Of a stretch of DNA of 64,000 nucleotides, positions 51,658-62,385 are shown piece by piece; the first letter of the stretch is position 1; the number at the start of each line of letters is the position of its first letter. A program made the translations under genes and the position numbers. The stretch spans positions 1 to 64,000 of the forward strand of contig NZ_FNIL01000015.1 in assembly GCF_900103955.1 (NCBI RefSeq), read 5' to 3'. The stretch comes from Alkalicoccus daliensis (GTDB lineage: Bacteria > Bacillota > Bacilli > Bacillales > Salisediminibacteriaceae). The notes under the pieces are model-generated. The model made no database searches, was not told where the DNA came from, and was given only the letters and a program-made list of their open reading frames with translations.

Positions 51658-51664
51658 TATAGCA

Positions 51665-51698
51665 GGCACCTGTGGATAATTTCACAGGTGCTTCTTTT
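51665..51698 (+). terminator. Intrinsic terminator
   Basis: GCACCTGTG pairs with CACAGGTGC around GATAATTT, followed by TTCTTTTAA. Confidence 0.8.
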
Positions 51699-51739
51699 AA
51701 TACTACCGTAAGAATTTTGCATATTAAGGAGGTTCTAAG

Positions 51740-52192
51740 GTGACGTATCAAGCGAAGAGGGACAGTACATTTACTTTGTTGATTATCGGTATAATCTTAC
51801 TGACCGCAGCCAGCTGTTTCCTTCCAGTTATTTTCACCGCAGGAAGAGTGTCAGCTTCAGAAATAATTATTTTATCAGCCATTTTTATTTTTACAAGCAG
51901 CTTTGTTCTGTGGATCAGTTTTTCCATGAGTTATGCTTTGAAAGAAACGTACTTACATTTACAGGCAGGCCCAATAAAAAAGAAGATTTCCTATAAAGAT
52001 TTAACAGAAGTAAAGCAGACGAAAAATATTCTTATTGGATTTCGTTTGCTTTCTTCCAAAGACGCACTGGAGCTTTTTTATAAAACGTCGATTCTTGGGT
52101 CAGTCAAGATTTCACCTGCGCGGCAGGAAGAATTTGTTACTGAACTTCTAAAGCGAGCTCCCCATATGAAGGATCTTCGTAATATTGACTAA
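51740..52192 (+). CDS. Small membrane protein with bacterial PH-like domain
   Basis: The 150-residue protein starts at GTG 51740 behind GGAGGTT. Two membrane helices (about 9-32 and 40-66) precede a roughly 80-residue PH-like domain (YALKETYLHLQAGPIKKKISYKDLTEVKQTKN...LLSSKDALELFYKTSILGSVKISPARQEEFVTELLKRAP). That pattern matches short bacterial PH proteins of the YdbS/YvbH type. The role is unknown. It is a single gene. Confidence 0.75.
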   Translation: MTYQAKRDSTFTLLIIGIILLTAASCFLPVIFTAGRVSASEIIILSAIFIFTSSFVLWISFSMSYALKETYLHLQAGPIKKKISYKDLTEVKQTKNILIGFRLLSSKDALELFYKTSILGSVKISPARQEEFVTELLKRAPHMKDLRNID

Positions 52193-52313
52193 TCTGCAGA
52201 CGCTAAAAGAAGCAGAGGAGAGGAATCAGCAAAATCAAGGCTGCAGAGTGTATTTTCTTGACAATCTTTCCCTCTTTCATCGTAAAATGTAGGAAGAGAA
52301 AGGGGAGAGACTG

Positions 52314-53024
52314 GTGGATACTACTGTACATATAGAAAAAGATCATTCGCTCCGCCAGGGATTAACGGCGGGGCTTTCCATTGCGTTCGGCTATATGCCG
52401 GTCGCAATAACTTTCGGACTGCTTGCAGGATCAACGGGACTTACTGTAGTGGAAGCGGTCCTGATGAGCATGATCGTATTTGCCGGTGCTGCACAGTATA
52501 TGGCGCTTTCCATGATCGCAGTCGGTGCGGGGGCAGTGGAAGTTATTTTAGCTACGTTTATTGTGAATTTTAGACACCTGCTGATGAGCGCCGCAATTCA
52601 GGAACGGGCCGAGCCTTCCTCAAAGCGCTACCGGGCGCTGTTCGGCTTTTTTCTCACAGACGAGGTGTTCGCCGTATCTTCAGTAAAGGAAGCTCCGATC
52701 AAGGCACCTTACATACTCGGTGTCGGGCTGGTGGCGTATTCCAGCTGGGTAGGATTCACCGCTGCCGGCTACTTTACCGGAGCAGTGCTGCCGCCGGTGC
52801 TGCAGGAAAGTATGGGAATTGCTCTCTATGCACTGTTCATTGCGCTGCTGGTACCATCGATCAAAGAAGCAGGCAGGCCTGTGCTGATCCTGGCACTGAT
52901 GGGCGGCGGCCTGCACTGGATTTTCCAGCTCCAGCTTGCCACAGGATGGGCGATTATGGCAGCAACGATTACTTCTGTCATCATTTATGAACTGGTGGAG
53001 CAGAGAGGGGAGCGTAAGTCATGA
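52314..53024 (+). CDS. azlC: AzlC-family branched-chain amino acid exporter, large subunit
   Basis: The 236-residue protein starts at GTG 52314 after AAGGGGAGAG. About seven helices are present. AzlC signatures include LTAGLSIAFGYMPVAITFGLLAG, AQYMALSMIAVGAG, FIVNFRHLLMSAAIQE and FLTDEVFAV. With AzlD it forms a permease that exports branched-chain amino acids, known from azaleucine resistance in B. subtilis. The AzlD gene overlaps by ATGA. Confidence 0.92.
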   Translation: MDTTVHIEKDHSLRQGLTAGLSIAFGYMPVAITFGLLAGSTGLTVVEAVLMSMIVFAGAAQYMALSMIAVGAGAVEVILATFIVNFRHLLMSAAIQERAEPSSKRYRALFGFFLTDEVFAVSSVKEAPIKAPYILGVGLVAYSSWVGFTAAGYFTGAVLPPVLQESMGIALYALFIALLVPSIKEAGRPVLILALMGGGLHWIFQLQLATGWAIMAATITSVIIYELVEQRGERKS

Positions 53025-53326
53025 GAGAAGAAATTTTCTGGATGATTCTCGGTATGGGAATTGTCACATATATCCCAAGGCTTCTTCCGCTGATCGCCTT
53101 ATCTACGGAAAACTGGCCGGACTGGCTGCGCCGTATGCTTTCCCGCGTGCCGTATGCCGTGCTTGGAGCACTGATTTTTCCGGGAATTATGTATGCACAG
53201 GAAACAATATGGTATGGACTGCTCGGAGGAGTGGTTGCTTTTTTTATCTCCTACCGCGGTGCACCGCTGATAGTTGTCGTCGCAGGCACCATTCTGCTCC
53301 TTACCGGTGTGAATCTGGTGCTGTAG
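53021..53326 (+). CDS. azlD: AzlD-family small subunit of the branched-chain amino acid exporter
   Basis: This 101-residue, four-helix protein has the AzlD pattern GIVTYIPRLLPLIALSTENWPDWLRRMLSRVPYAVLGALIFPGI. Its start overlaps the azlC stop by 4 bases, as in other azlCD pairs. A terminator begins at the stop codon. Confidence 0.92.
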   Translation: MREEIFWMILGMGIVTYIPRLLPLIALSTENWPDWLRRMLSRVPYAVLGALIFPGIMYAQETIWYGLLGGVVAFFISYRGAPLIVVVAGTILLLTGVNLVL

Positions 53327-53366
53327 AAAAAACTTCCTGGTCCAGCTGCCGGGAAGTTTTTTCTAT
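53326..53366. terminator. Intrinsic terminator of azlCD
   Basis: AAAAAACTTCC pairs with GGGAAGTTTTTT around about 14 bases; T- and A-rich on both sides. Confidence 0.8.
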
Positions 53367-53586
53367 AAGCAAAGAAATATAGCAGAGCGGATAAAAATAA
53401 ATAAAGGGAACAAGTCCCTCTGTTGTTGGAATTTAATAGACGAATTCCCTTTGAAAAAGGTATATAAAGTCCTTTTTTTCATCGATATGAGAAACACACG
53501 TTAGGGAACCCCCAGTCGAGGGTAGAACGATATATAAGCTTCTTTAAAAATAACAAGGAAGACGCAACAAAAAAGGAGGAACTAAG

Positions 53587-54087
53587 TTGAAACCATCTAT
53601 GAGACATCATCCTAGTGAATCTTTAAGCGTCACCCTGCCTTATCAAACCAAGCAGGACCTAATAGATATATTTATGAAATCCTGTGTTGCGAAAAAAGAG
53701 TATTTAGAGCCGTTAAATACACTTGCGCTCCGGGATGGATTGTTAGAATTATTTTCCAGAGATGAGTACGGATGCTTTTTCACGGAGCATGGAGAATGGC
53801 GGCCTCACATTATGGAAATGACGGAGGAAGAAAGAAACCTCTATCTCTATTATCACGTGAAAAGAAACGCTGAAGAATTTTGGGAAGATGAACCGGAAGT
53901 TGCAGCTGAATTCATTGAATCACAGCTCCCTATTTTAAGTTACAGTGAATTACCGGCCTCGTTTACGGCCAAGTTATACTGCACCACCTTAAAAAAACTG
54001 ATCAACCAAAGAGAATGGGAACAGTTTTTAAGCGTCTTCGGCCCGAGTGTCGGAACGCCTCATTATTCATTTTTATTTAAAGTATAA
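53587..54087 (+). CDS. Conserved-looking hypothetical protein
   Basis: This 166-residue soluble protein has no signal peptide or membrane segment. The codon pattern and the AAGGAGGA site before TTG 53587 support a real gene. It is rich in aromatic and acidic residues (GCFFTEHGEWRPHIMEMTEEERNLYLYYHVK, NAEEFWEDEPEVAAEFIESQL). The segment FTAKLYCTTLKKLINQREWEQFLSV is loosely like the IDEAL helix of Bacillus proteins, but the match is weak. The product is not recognised. Confidence 0.6.
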   Translation: MKPSMRHHPSESLSVTLPYQTKQDLIDIFMKSCVAKKEYLEPLNTLALRDGLLELFSRDEYGCFFTEHGEWRPHIMEMTEEERNLYLYYHVKRNAEEFWEDEPEVAAEFIESQLPILSYSELPASFTAKLYCTTLKKLINQREWEQFLSVFGPSVGTPHYSFLFKV

Positions 54088-54120
54088 GTGTGACACACGC
54101 TTCTGCAATTATATTTTATA

Positions 54121-54162
54121 CCGGCCGGCTCTCTAAAAACTGGGGGAGCGGCCATTATTTTT
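54121..54162 (+). terminator. Probable intrinsic terminator
   Basis: GGCCGGCTC pairs imperfectly with GGAGCGGCC around about 16 bases, followed by ATTATTTTTG. Confidence 0.6.
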
Positions 54163-54182
54163 GTTTTATTTTTGAATATACA

Positions 54183-54213
54183 AAAAGACGACGGATAATT
54201 AACTCCGTCGTCA
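54183..54213 (-). terminator. Terminator overlapping the M15 peptidase stop codon
   Basis: GACGACGGA pairs perfectly with TCCGTCGTC (54187-54212). On the minus strand it is followed by TTTTTG. The stem begins in the stop codon of the M15 gene. Confidence 0.8.
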
Positions 54214-54792
54214 GCTTTCTTCAGAATTATCCTTTTCGGCTTCTGCCAGCTGCAGTTCCTGAATTGTCAGGCCAAACGTCATTTGAATATGCGGATAATC
54301 AAGGAAATTTGTCCAGTCTCCGCCCCATTCAAAGCCAAGATCCTTTGCAATTTCTGCAACTTCCAGCCAGTCCGGTGTACCACTGCCGTTAAAATCAGTA
54401 TCCACATCCCAGATAAGCGAGCCGTCCTCCGCCTGTAATGCATAATCCAGAGCCAGACCGTAGTTATGATAGGATTCGCCGCCGGCTGCGTGGGTAACAA
54501 TGTCTCCGCCGCTCGTCCGTCCCTGTGCGTAAAGGTCGTCCTGCCTTTCATGAGAACGGTAACCTTCTGTAATAACTACGTCAATATTTCTTGCTGCTGC
54601 ACGAGCCAGCAGTTCTTCTTTCGCTTCTTCCACGAGAGGATAAAGGCCTTCTTCCGCAACTACCTCCTCGGCAGTTACACGAGGATCCCGAGCTTCCTCT
54701 GTTTCTCCAGGTTCTTCTGATACGTTCCAATCTATATAAGAAAATGCCACAAGGGTGAATACTGCAAATATTAATAGAAAAAAGCGGTACAT
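54211..54792 (-). CDS. M15-family peptidoglycan peptidase (CwlK/VanY-like)
   Basis: The protein has 193 residues. An N-terminal signal anchor (about 3-18) and an acidic spacer lead to an M15 zinc peptidase domain: YRSHERQDDLYAQGRT, then GESYHNYGLALDYAL with metal His and Asp, and NFLDYPHIQMTFGL with the last metal His. This is the pattern of L-Ala-D-Glu endopeptidases such as CwlK, with D,D-carboxypeptidases as alternative. It cleaves cell wall peptides outside the membrane. No lipobox Cys is present. Confidence 0.87.
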   Translation of the reverse strand: MYRFFLLIFAVFTLVAFSYIDWNVSEEPGETEEARDPRVTAEEVVAEEGLYPLVEEAKEELLARAAARNIDVVITEGYRSHERQDDLYAQGRTSGGDIVTHAAGGESYHNYGLALDYALQAEDGSLIWDVDTDFNGSGTPDWLEVAEIAKDLGFEWGGDWTNFLDYPHIQMTFGLTIQELQLAEAEKDNSEES

Positions 54793-54968
54793 ATATCTTC
54801 CCCTTTCCGATTTTTCCTAACTCTCCCATTTTATCATATTTTGAATTATTTGGGTAGTTAGACAGGGGAGCAGAATTAACAAGTCTTTCCACTGGATTTA
54901 AAAAATTCATTTCGATACTATAAAATTGTAACCTAATAACAAACTGATATAGAAAAGAGGCATGGGGC

Positions 54969-55841
54969 ATGAAAATACTCGTCACAGGAGCGACAGGGAA
55001 CTTAGGGTCAAAAATAGTGCAGAAATTACTCGGAAAAATTTCAGCAGAAGAGCTTGCAGTGAGTGTGAGAAATCCGGAGACAGCTGAAGGATTGGGAAAG
55101 CAGGGAGTGGAAGTACGATACGGAGACTTTGATTACCCCGATACGCTGGATAAGGCATTTGCAGGAGTGAACCGGCTGCTGATTATTTCCACCGATGGGG
55201 CAAATGAAGTAAGGATAAAGCAGCATACGAACGCTGTAGCCGCAGCAAAACGTGCCGGGGTTTCTTTTATTGCCTACACAAGCATTGCAAATGCACAGGA
55301 AAGCACGAACAACATGGCACCTCCGCATAAAGCAACCGAGCAGGCAATAAAGGAATCCGGTATTCCTTACGCATTTCTGCGCAACAACTGGTATTTGGAA
55401 AACGAAGCAGGAAGCATTCAAGGGGCAATGGCCGGTGCACCGTGGGTTACTGCAGCAGAGGATGGAAAAGTCGGATGGGCGCTGCAGGAAGATTATGCAG
55501 CAGCTGCAGCAAACGTGCTGACAGAAGAAGGACATGAAAATAAAACCTATGAACTTTCGGGTCCGCTGTATACGCAGGAGGCACTGGTGAAGGCCCTGGA
55601 GCAAGTGCTGGATCAACACATTTCACTGGAAAAAGTGGAGGGCGAGACGTACGCGAAAGTGATGAAGGACGCTGGTCTGCCGGAAGGTATTATTCCCATC
55701 GTGGCAGCGATTCAAAGAGATATTCGTAACGGTACACTGGCAGTGGAAAACAGTGATTTCGAAAAAGTAATTGGCCGACCAGTTACACCGTTAAAAGATG
55801 CTTTAAGTAAACTGGTGCGAGAACTGGAAGAAAATAAATAG
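54969..55841 (+). CDS. NmrA-type NAD(P)H:quinone reductase (QOR2/YtfG-like)
   Basis: This 290-residue atypical short-chain dehydrogenase has MKILVTGATGNLGSKIVQKLL (first 20 residues hold the GxxGxxG loop), VSVRNPE (NADP-preferring basic residues), GDFDYPDTLDKAFAGVNRLLIIST, and later YTSIANAQ and LRNNWYLEN as in QOR2. Members reduce quinones or sense NADP redox state. AGAGGCATGGGGC precedes ATG 54969. It is monocistronic. Confidence 0.88.
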   Translation: MKILVTGATGNLGSKIVQKLLGKISAEELAVSVRNPETAEGLGKQGVEVRYGDFDYPDTLDKAFAGVNRLLIISTDGANEVRIKQHTNAVAAAKRAGVSFIAYTSIANAQESTNNMAPPHKATEQAIKESGIPYAFLRNNWYLENEAGSIQGAMAGAPWVTAAEDGKVGWALQEDYAAAAANVLTEEGHENKTYELSGPLYTQEALVKALEQVLDQHISLEKVEGETYAKVMKDAGLPEGIIPIVAAIQRDIRNGTLAVENSDFEKVIGRPVTPLKDALSKLVRELEENK

Positions 55842-55925
55842 TATATAAACTGAGGACAGGGCGCGCCCTGTCCTTTAAAATCCGCAGTGCTATTCAATCA
55901 ATAAAAAAATTCTAAAAGAAAGGGC

Positions 55926-55954
55926 TTGCACCAAATTTTATTCTCGTGTAGTAT
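55926..55954 (+). promoter_or_regulatory. Sigma-A promoter of licT/bgl
   Basis: TTGCAC (55926-55931), 17-base spacer, TAGTAT (55949-55954). Confidence 0.75.
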
Positions 55955-55957
55955 TAA

Positions 55958-55971
55958 GGAAAACGTATACA
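55958..55971 (+). promoter_or_regulatory. Candidate cre site just after the licT promoter
   Basis: GGAAAACGTATACA fits the CcpA element at all strongly conserved positions except the first T. Its position around the transcription start fits catabolite repression of a beta-glucoside operon. Confidence 0.5.
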
Positions 55972-55977
55972 AAGAAC

Positions 55978-56043
55978 GGATTGTTACTGTTAAATCAGGC
56001 AAAACCGACGACCAGTGTGAATTGGTCTGGTTTTGTCTTTTTT
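55978..56043 (+). promoter_or_regulatory. RAT antiterminator and overlapping terminator ahead of licT
   Basis: The ribonucleic antiterminator GGATTGTTACTG-TTAAATCAGGCAAAACC (55978-56006, shown in two parts) matches the LicT/SacT/SacY RAT consensus. Its 3' end GGCAAAACC is also the left arm of a terminator closing with GGTTTTGTC and six T (to 56043). LicT binding would stabilise the RAT and block the terminator, giving autoregulation. Confidence 0.92.
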
Positions 56044-56064
56044 GCGGTTTTTGGGGGTGAAGGT

Positions 56065-56901
56065 GTGAAGATTCGCAAGATCCTGAATAACAATGTAGTA
56101 GTTTCCGATAAAGATAACCAGGAAGTCATTGTCATGGGCCGTGGGATAGCGTTTAATAAGCGGAATGGCGAATTGATTGATGAGGAGAAGGCGGAAAAGG
56201 TTTTTACGCTGGAAGATGCAGATATCATTAAAAAGTTCAAGACGCTGCTTGCGGATATTCCGGTAGAATATATGGAATTATCCGAGCGGGTGATCAACTA
56301 TGCGAAGGTGCATTTGGGAAAAAAGCTAAATGACAGTATTTACATCTCTTTGACGGACCATCTTCATTTTGCCATTGAAAGGTACCATGACAACATCGCA
56401 ATTAAGAATGCACTGTTGTGGGAAACAAAGCACTTGTATAAAGAAGAATTCTCCGTTGGCATGGAAGCATTGAATATGGTCTTTGACCAGTTCAACGTTA
56501 TTCTTCCGGAGGATGAGGCGGCTTTTATTGCACTGCACTTAGTGAATGCACAGCTGAATGAAGATATGACTAATGTGATGGATATGACAAAAGTCATCCA
56601 GGATATTCTTACGATCGTGAAATACAATTTCAAAATGGATTTCGATGAAGATTCGCTTTCCTACTACCGGTTTTTAACGCATTTGAAATTTTTTGCACAC
56701 CGGCTGGTGAAAGGCACCCATTATACAGGGCAGTCTGAAGATGATCTGCTCGAAGTAATCAAAGCAAAATATCCAGAAGCCTACCGATGTTCTCAAAAGA
56801 TAAAAGTGTTTGTGGACAAACAGCACGGCTACGAGCTTATGGAAGAAGAAATGCTGTACTTAACAATTCATATTGAAAGAGTAGTAAAAACAACCAAATA
56901 A
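56065..56901 (+). CDS. licT: BglG/LicT-family transcriptional antiterminator
   Basis: The protein has 278 residues from GTG 56065, behind GGGGG; an earlier frame extends through the RAT and terminator and is rejected. The N-terminal CAT RNA-binding domain (KIRKILNNNVVVSDKDNQEVIVMGRGIAFNKRNGELID) is followed by two PRD domains with conserved His residues (LSERVINYAKVHLG, ISLTDHLHFAIER; DEAAFIALHLVNAQ; FLTHLKFFAHRL; LTIHIERV). PTS phosphorylation of PRD His residues adjusts activity to beta-glucoside and glucose supply. It binds the RATs before its own gene and before bglP. Confidence 0.93.
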   Translation: MKIRKILNNNVVVSDKDNQEVIVMGRGIAFNKRNGELIDEEKAEKVFTLEDADIIKKFKTLLADIPVEYMELSERVINYAKVHLGKKLNDSIYISLTDHLHFAIERYHDNIAIKNALLWETKHLYKEEFSVGMEALNMVFDQFNVILPEDEAAFIALHLVNAQLNEDMTNVMDMTKVIQDILTIVKYNFKMDFDEDSLSYYRFLTHLKFFAHRLVKGTHYTGQSEDDLLEVIKAKYPEAYRCSQKIKVFVDKQHGYELMEEEMLYLTIHIERVVKTTK

Positions 56902-56915
56902 TTATCCCGAATTTA

Positions 56916-56984
56916 GGATTGTGACTGAAAAGGCAAAACCTAAATGGAACTTTCGCATGCGAAGGTATCCATTTAGGTTTTTTT
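56916..56984 (+). promoter_or_regulatory. Second RAT and terminator ahead of bglP
   Basis: GGATTGTGACTG-AAAAGGCAAAACC (56916-56940) is a LicT-type RAT. It overlaps a terminator whose stem is AACCTAAATGGA with TCCATTTAGGTT (56937-56979), followed by T. This makes bglP expression depend on LicT a second time, downstream of licT. Confidence 0.9.
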
Positions 56985-57044
56985 CGTGAAAGGAGCAACA
57001 AAATGAGGCAGGCTAGGGCACCAAATGTATAAAAGAAATTTTAG

Positions 57045-58958
<1,914 letters not shown>

Positions 58959-59023
58959 GCATTAAAATTATCAATTAATAGGTGAAGGAAGTAATAGAGA
59001 TCCGTCTTGGCGGATCTCCATAA

Positions 59024-60505
<1,482 letters not shown>

Positions 60506-60530
60506 TGTAATAAAACGACCAACTATATTC

Positions 60531-60566
60531 AGGAGAAGGGGATTTCCCCTTCTTCCTATTTTTTTA
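60531..60566 (+). terminator. Intrinsic terminator after bglH
   Basis: AGGAGAAGGGGA pairs with TCCCCTTCTTCCT around TT, followed by ATTTTTTT. It lies between bglH and the HAD gene, so the latter would depend on read-through or its own promoter. Confidence 0.85.
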
Positions 60567-60588
60567 AGGGAAGAAAGGATGAAGATAT

Positions 60589-61425
60589 ATGCAGAAAGCT
60601 GTATTTTTAGATGTTGATGGAACGTTAGCAAATAATAACGGTATCGTTCCAGCCTCTGCAGCAGCAGCTGTCCAGCAGGCAAGAAAAAACGGTCATTTCA
60701 TTTTTATATCCACAGGCCGTACTAAAGCAGAATTATTCAGTGACATTTTGGATATCGGATTTGACGGAATTATTGCAGCGGCCGGCGGCTACATAGAATA
60801 TGAAAACAATGTACTTCTGCACCAAACAGTAAAACAGGAAGATGTAGCGTATCTTGTAAACTTCTTTAATCAGCACAAAATTGACTTCTATTTAGAATCA
60901 AACGGAGGTCTTTACGCAAGCAAAAACTGTAAAACCCGCATCCGTAAGATTATTGATGATTTTATTTTGAAAAATCCTGAAAGCCGGTCAGAAGTGGAGA
61001 AAGGCATTATGCCTTTTCACGATGCACTGGTCGCAGGGGAAGAGCTGGTACGTCCGGATATAAACAAAATTTCTTTTTTAGGATCTGATGTGCCGATAGA
61101 AACAATAACAGAGGAATTCTCTTCTAAGTTTCACGTGATTCCATGTACAGTATCGCTATTTGGGAAAAACAGCGGTGAATTATCAATTCCAGGTATTCAC
61201 AAAGCAACAGCGATCGCACAGCTGCTGGAACATCTTCAATTAAGCAAAGAGCATACATATGCTTATGGAGACGGAATGAATGATATAGAAATGCTCGAAT
61301 ACGCGCAGTACGGTATTGCTATGGGAAATGCGAAAGAACCAGTAAAACAAGCGGCTGATGATATTACAGAGACACCTGATAATAACGGCATATATAACAG
61401 TTTTGTGAAGTATGGAATTATTTAA
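60589..61425 (+). CDS. Cof-type HAD-IIB phosphatase next to the bgl operon
   Basis: The 278-residue protein has FLDVDGT (Asp8/Asp10), STGRTKAE, and YGDGMNDIEML near residue 226, with a Cof-type cap between. It begins 83 bases after bglH, just beyond a terminator. Sugar phosphatases of this family often accompany PTS operons and may relieve sugar-phosphate stress; that role is an inference. AAAGGATG is a modest ribosome site. Confidence 0.88.
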   Translation: MQKAVFLDVDGTLANNNGIVPASAAAAVQQARKNGHFIFISTGRTKAELFSDILDIGFDGIIAAAGGYIEYENNVLLHQTVKQEDVAYLVNFFNQHKIDFYLESNGGLYASKNCKTRIRKIIDDFILKNPESRSEVEKGIMPFHDALVAGEELVRPDINKISFLGSDVPIETITEEFSSKFHVIPCTVSLFGKNSGELSIPGIHKATAIAQLLEHLQLSKEHTYAYGDGMNDIEMLEYAQYGIAMGNAKEPVKQAADDITETPDNNGIYNSFVKYGII

Positions 61426-61484
61426 AAAGAGATGTAAAGAAAAGCATTCTTAATAGGAGCATGAAAAACTGTTTTACCATCCAT

Positions 61485-61841
61485 CTAATTATTTTCTTCT
61501 TTGAACTGTAAATCGTTCAAGTTTTTGTTTGCAGAATACATTATCTGATAAATTTCATTCTCATTTTCTACCCAGTAATGATATGTTACCTCAGGCTCAT
61601 CTTCAAATACCACGCCAATATAATAGGGGTTCAAATGCTTGTAGCCATCTTCCCGGTGCGGCACCGTGGTAAGATTCCAGTTCTCTTCCGGATACTGCTC
61701 TTCTAAATAAGGGGCTAACATTTCTGCCTTTTTGTCAATCTGCCAGTCCAGCCATACAGGACGAAAGATAAGAACTGCGCTCAGGCTTAAAACAATCAAA
61801 AGCACGCTTATAACGCTCAGTTTTTTCCAGGAAAACTTCAT
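61485..61841 (-). CDS. DUF3139-like small membrane-anchored protein
   Basis: The 118-residue protein has an N-terminal anchor or signal (about 8-26) and an extracellular acidic domain. GYKHLNPYYIGVVFEDEPEVTYHYWVENENEIYQ resembles DUF3139 proteins of bacilli. The function is unknown. AAAGGAGAC precedes ATG 61841. No good terminator follows. It is a single gene convergent with the HAD gene. Confidence 0.7.
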   Translation of the reverse strand: MKFSWKKLSVISVLLIVLSLSAVLIFRPVWLDWQIDKKAEMLAPYLEEQYPEENWNLTTVPHREDGYKHLNPYYIGVVFEDEPEVTYHYWVENENEIYQIMYSANKNLNDLQFKEENN

Positions 61842-62051
61842 TGTATCTGGTCTCCTTTAATTCGAATTTAGAAATTAAGACAACTTTTATATTTTAAAGT
61901 CCAGATACGGTAAATACATCTTTATACTCCACTGATTTCATCAGGCAGTAGAGGGTGTGTGGGTTCTTTACCCAACTGATCCCCTTTGCTTATTTTAACA
62001 TTCAATTCCAACAAAAACCCTAAATTTTCTATTTCTTATTCATCTGTGTAA
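61842..62051. other. Intergenic region between divergent transcripts
   Basis: About 210 A+T-rich bases upstream of the T-box promoter; nothing further recognised. Confidence 0.3.
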
Positions 62052-62060
62052 TGATATAAT
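62052..62060 (+). promoter_or_regulatory. Extended -10 promoter of the T-box transcript
   Basis: TGATATAAT has a perfect TATAAT with the TG extension; the -35 region is poor (TTTCTT at 62032). Transcription would start near 62067. Confidence 0.6.
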
Positions 62061-62079
62061 GTTAAAAATTTCTAAAATG

Positions 62080-62357
62080 CAGTGATGAGAAAAGTAAACA
62101 GAAATATTACCTCACAGAGAGCTCCGTCCGCTGAAAAGGAGCAGGTTAATTTTTTGTTGAAACAAGCCTCTGAGCAGGGCACCGGAACCTTACGGAAAGG
62201 GGATGGTGTGACGGGAGCTCCCGTTACAGAGCCAGGGTATAAGCATTTACTGCCGTACCTGATGAGGTTAATATGGAGACATATTAATAAACTGGGGTGG
62301 CACCACGATTATAAAATCTCGTCCCTGAGACATTCGTCTCGGGGATGGGATTTTTTT
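62080..62357 (+). promoter_or_regulatory. T-box riboswitch with terminator ahead of an MFS gene
   Basis: Stem I shows AGTA (62093), the AGAGAG bulge (62115), an apical GCTCC...GCTGAAA-AGGAGC hairpin and a 3' specifier strand beginning GAAACAAGCC (62159). Stem III is TTAATATG-GAGA-CATATTAA (62268-62287). The T-box GGGGTGGCACCACG (62294-62307) is followed by a terminator ATCTCGTCCC...GGGATGGGAT with seven T (62315-62357). The specifier codon is not certain; ACA (Thr) and CAA (Gln) are candidates from position. Confidence 0.88.
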
Positions 62358-62385
62358 GTTTATAAGCTGAGGAGGAGTGAGGAGA

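Noticed and set aside
55981-56064. N-terminal extension of LicT by 28 residues
   Set aside because: The stretch is the RAT and terminator; GTG 56065 has a ribosome site and begins the conserved CAT domain.
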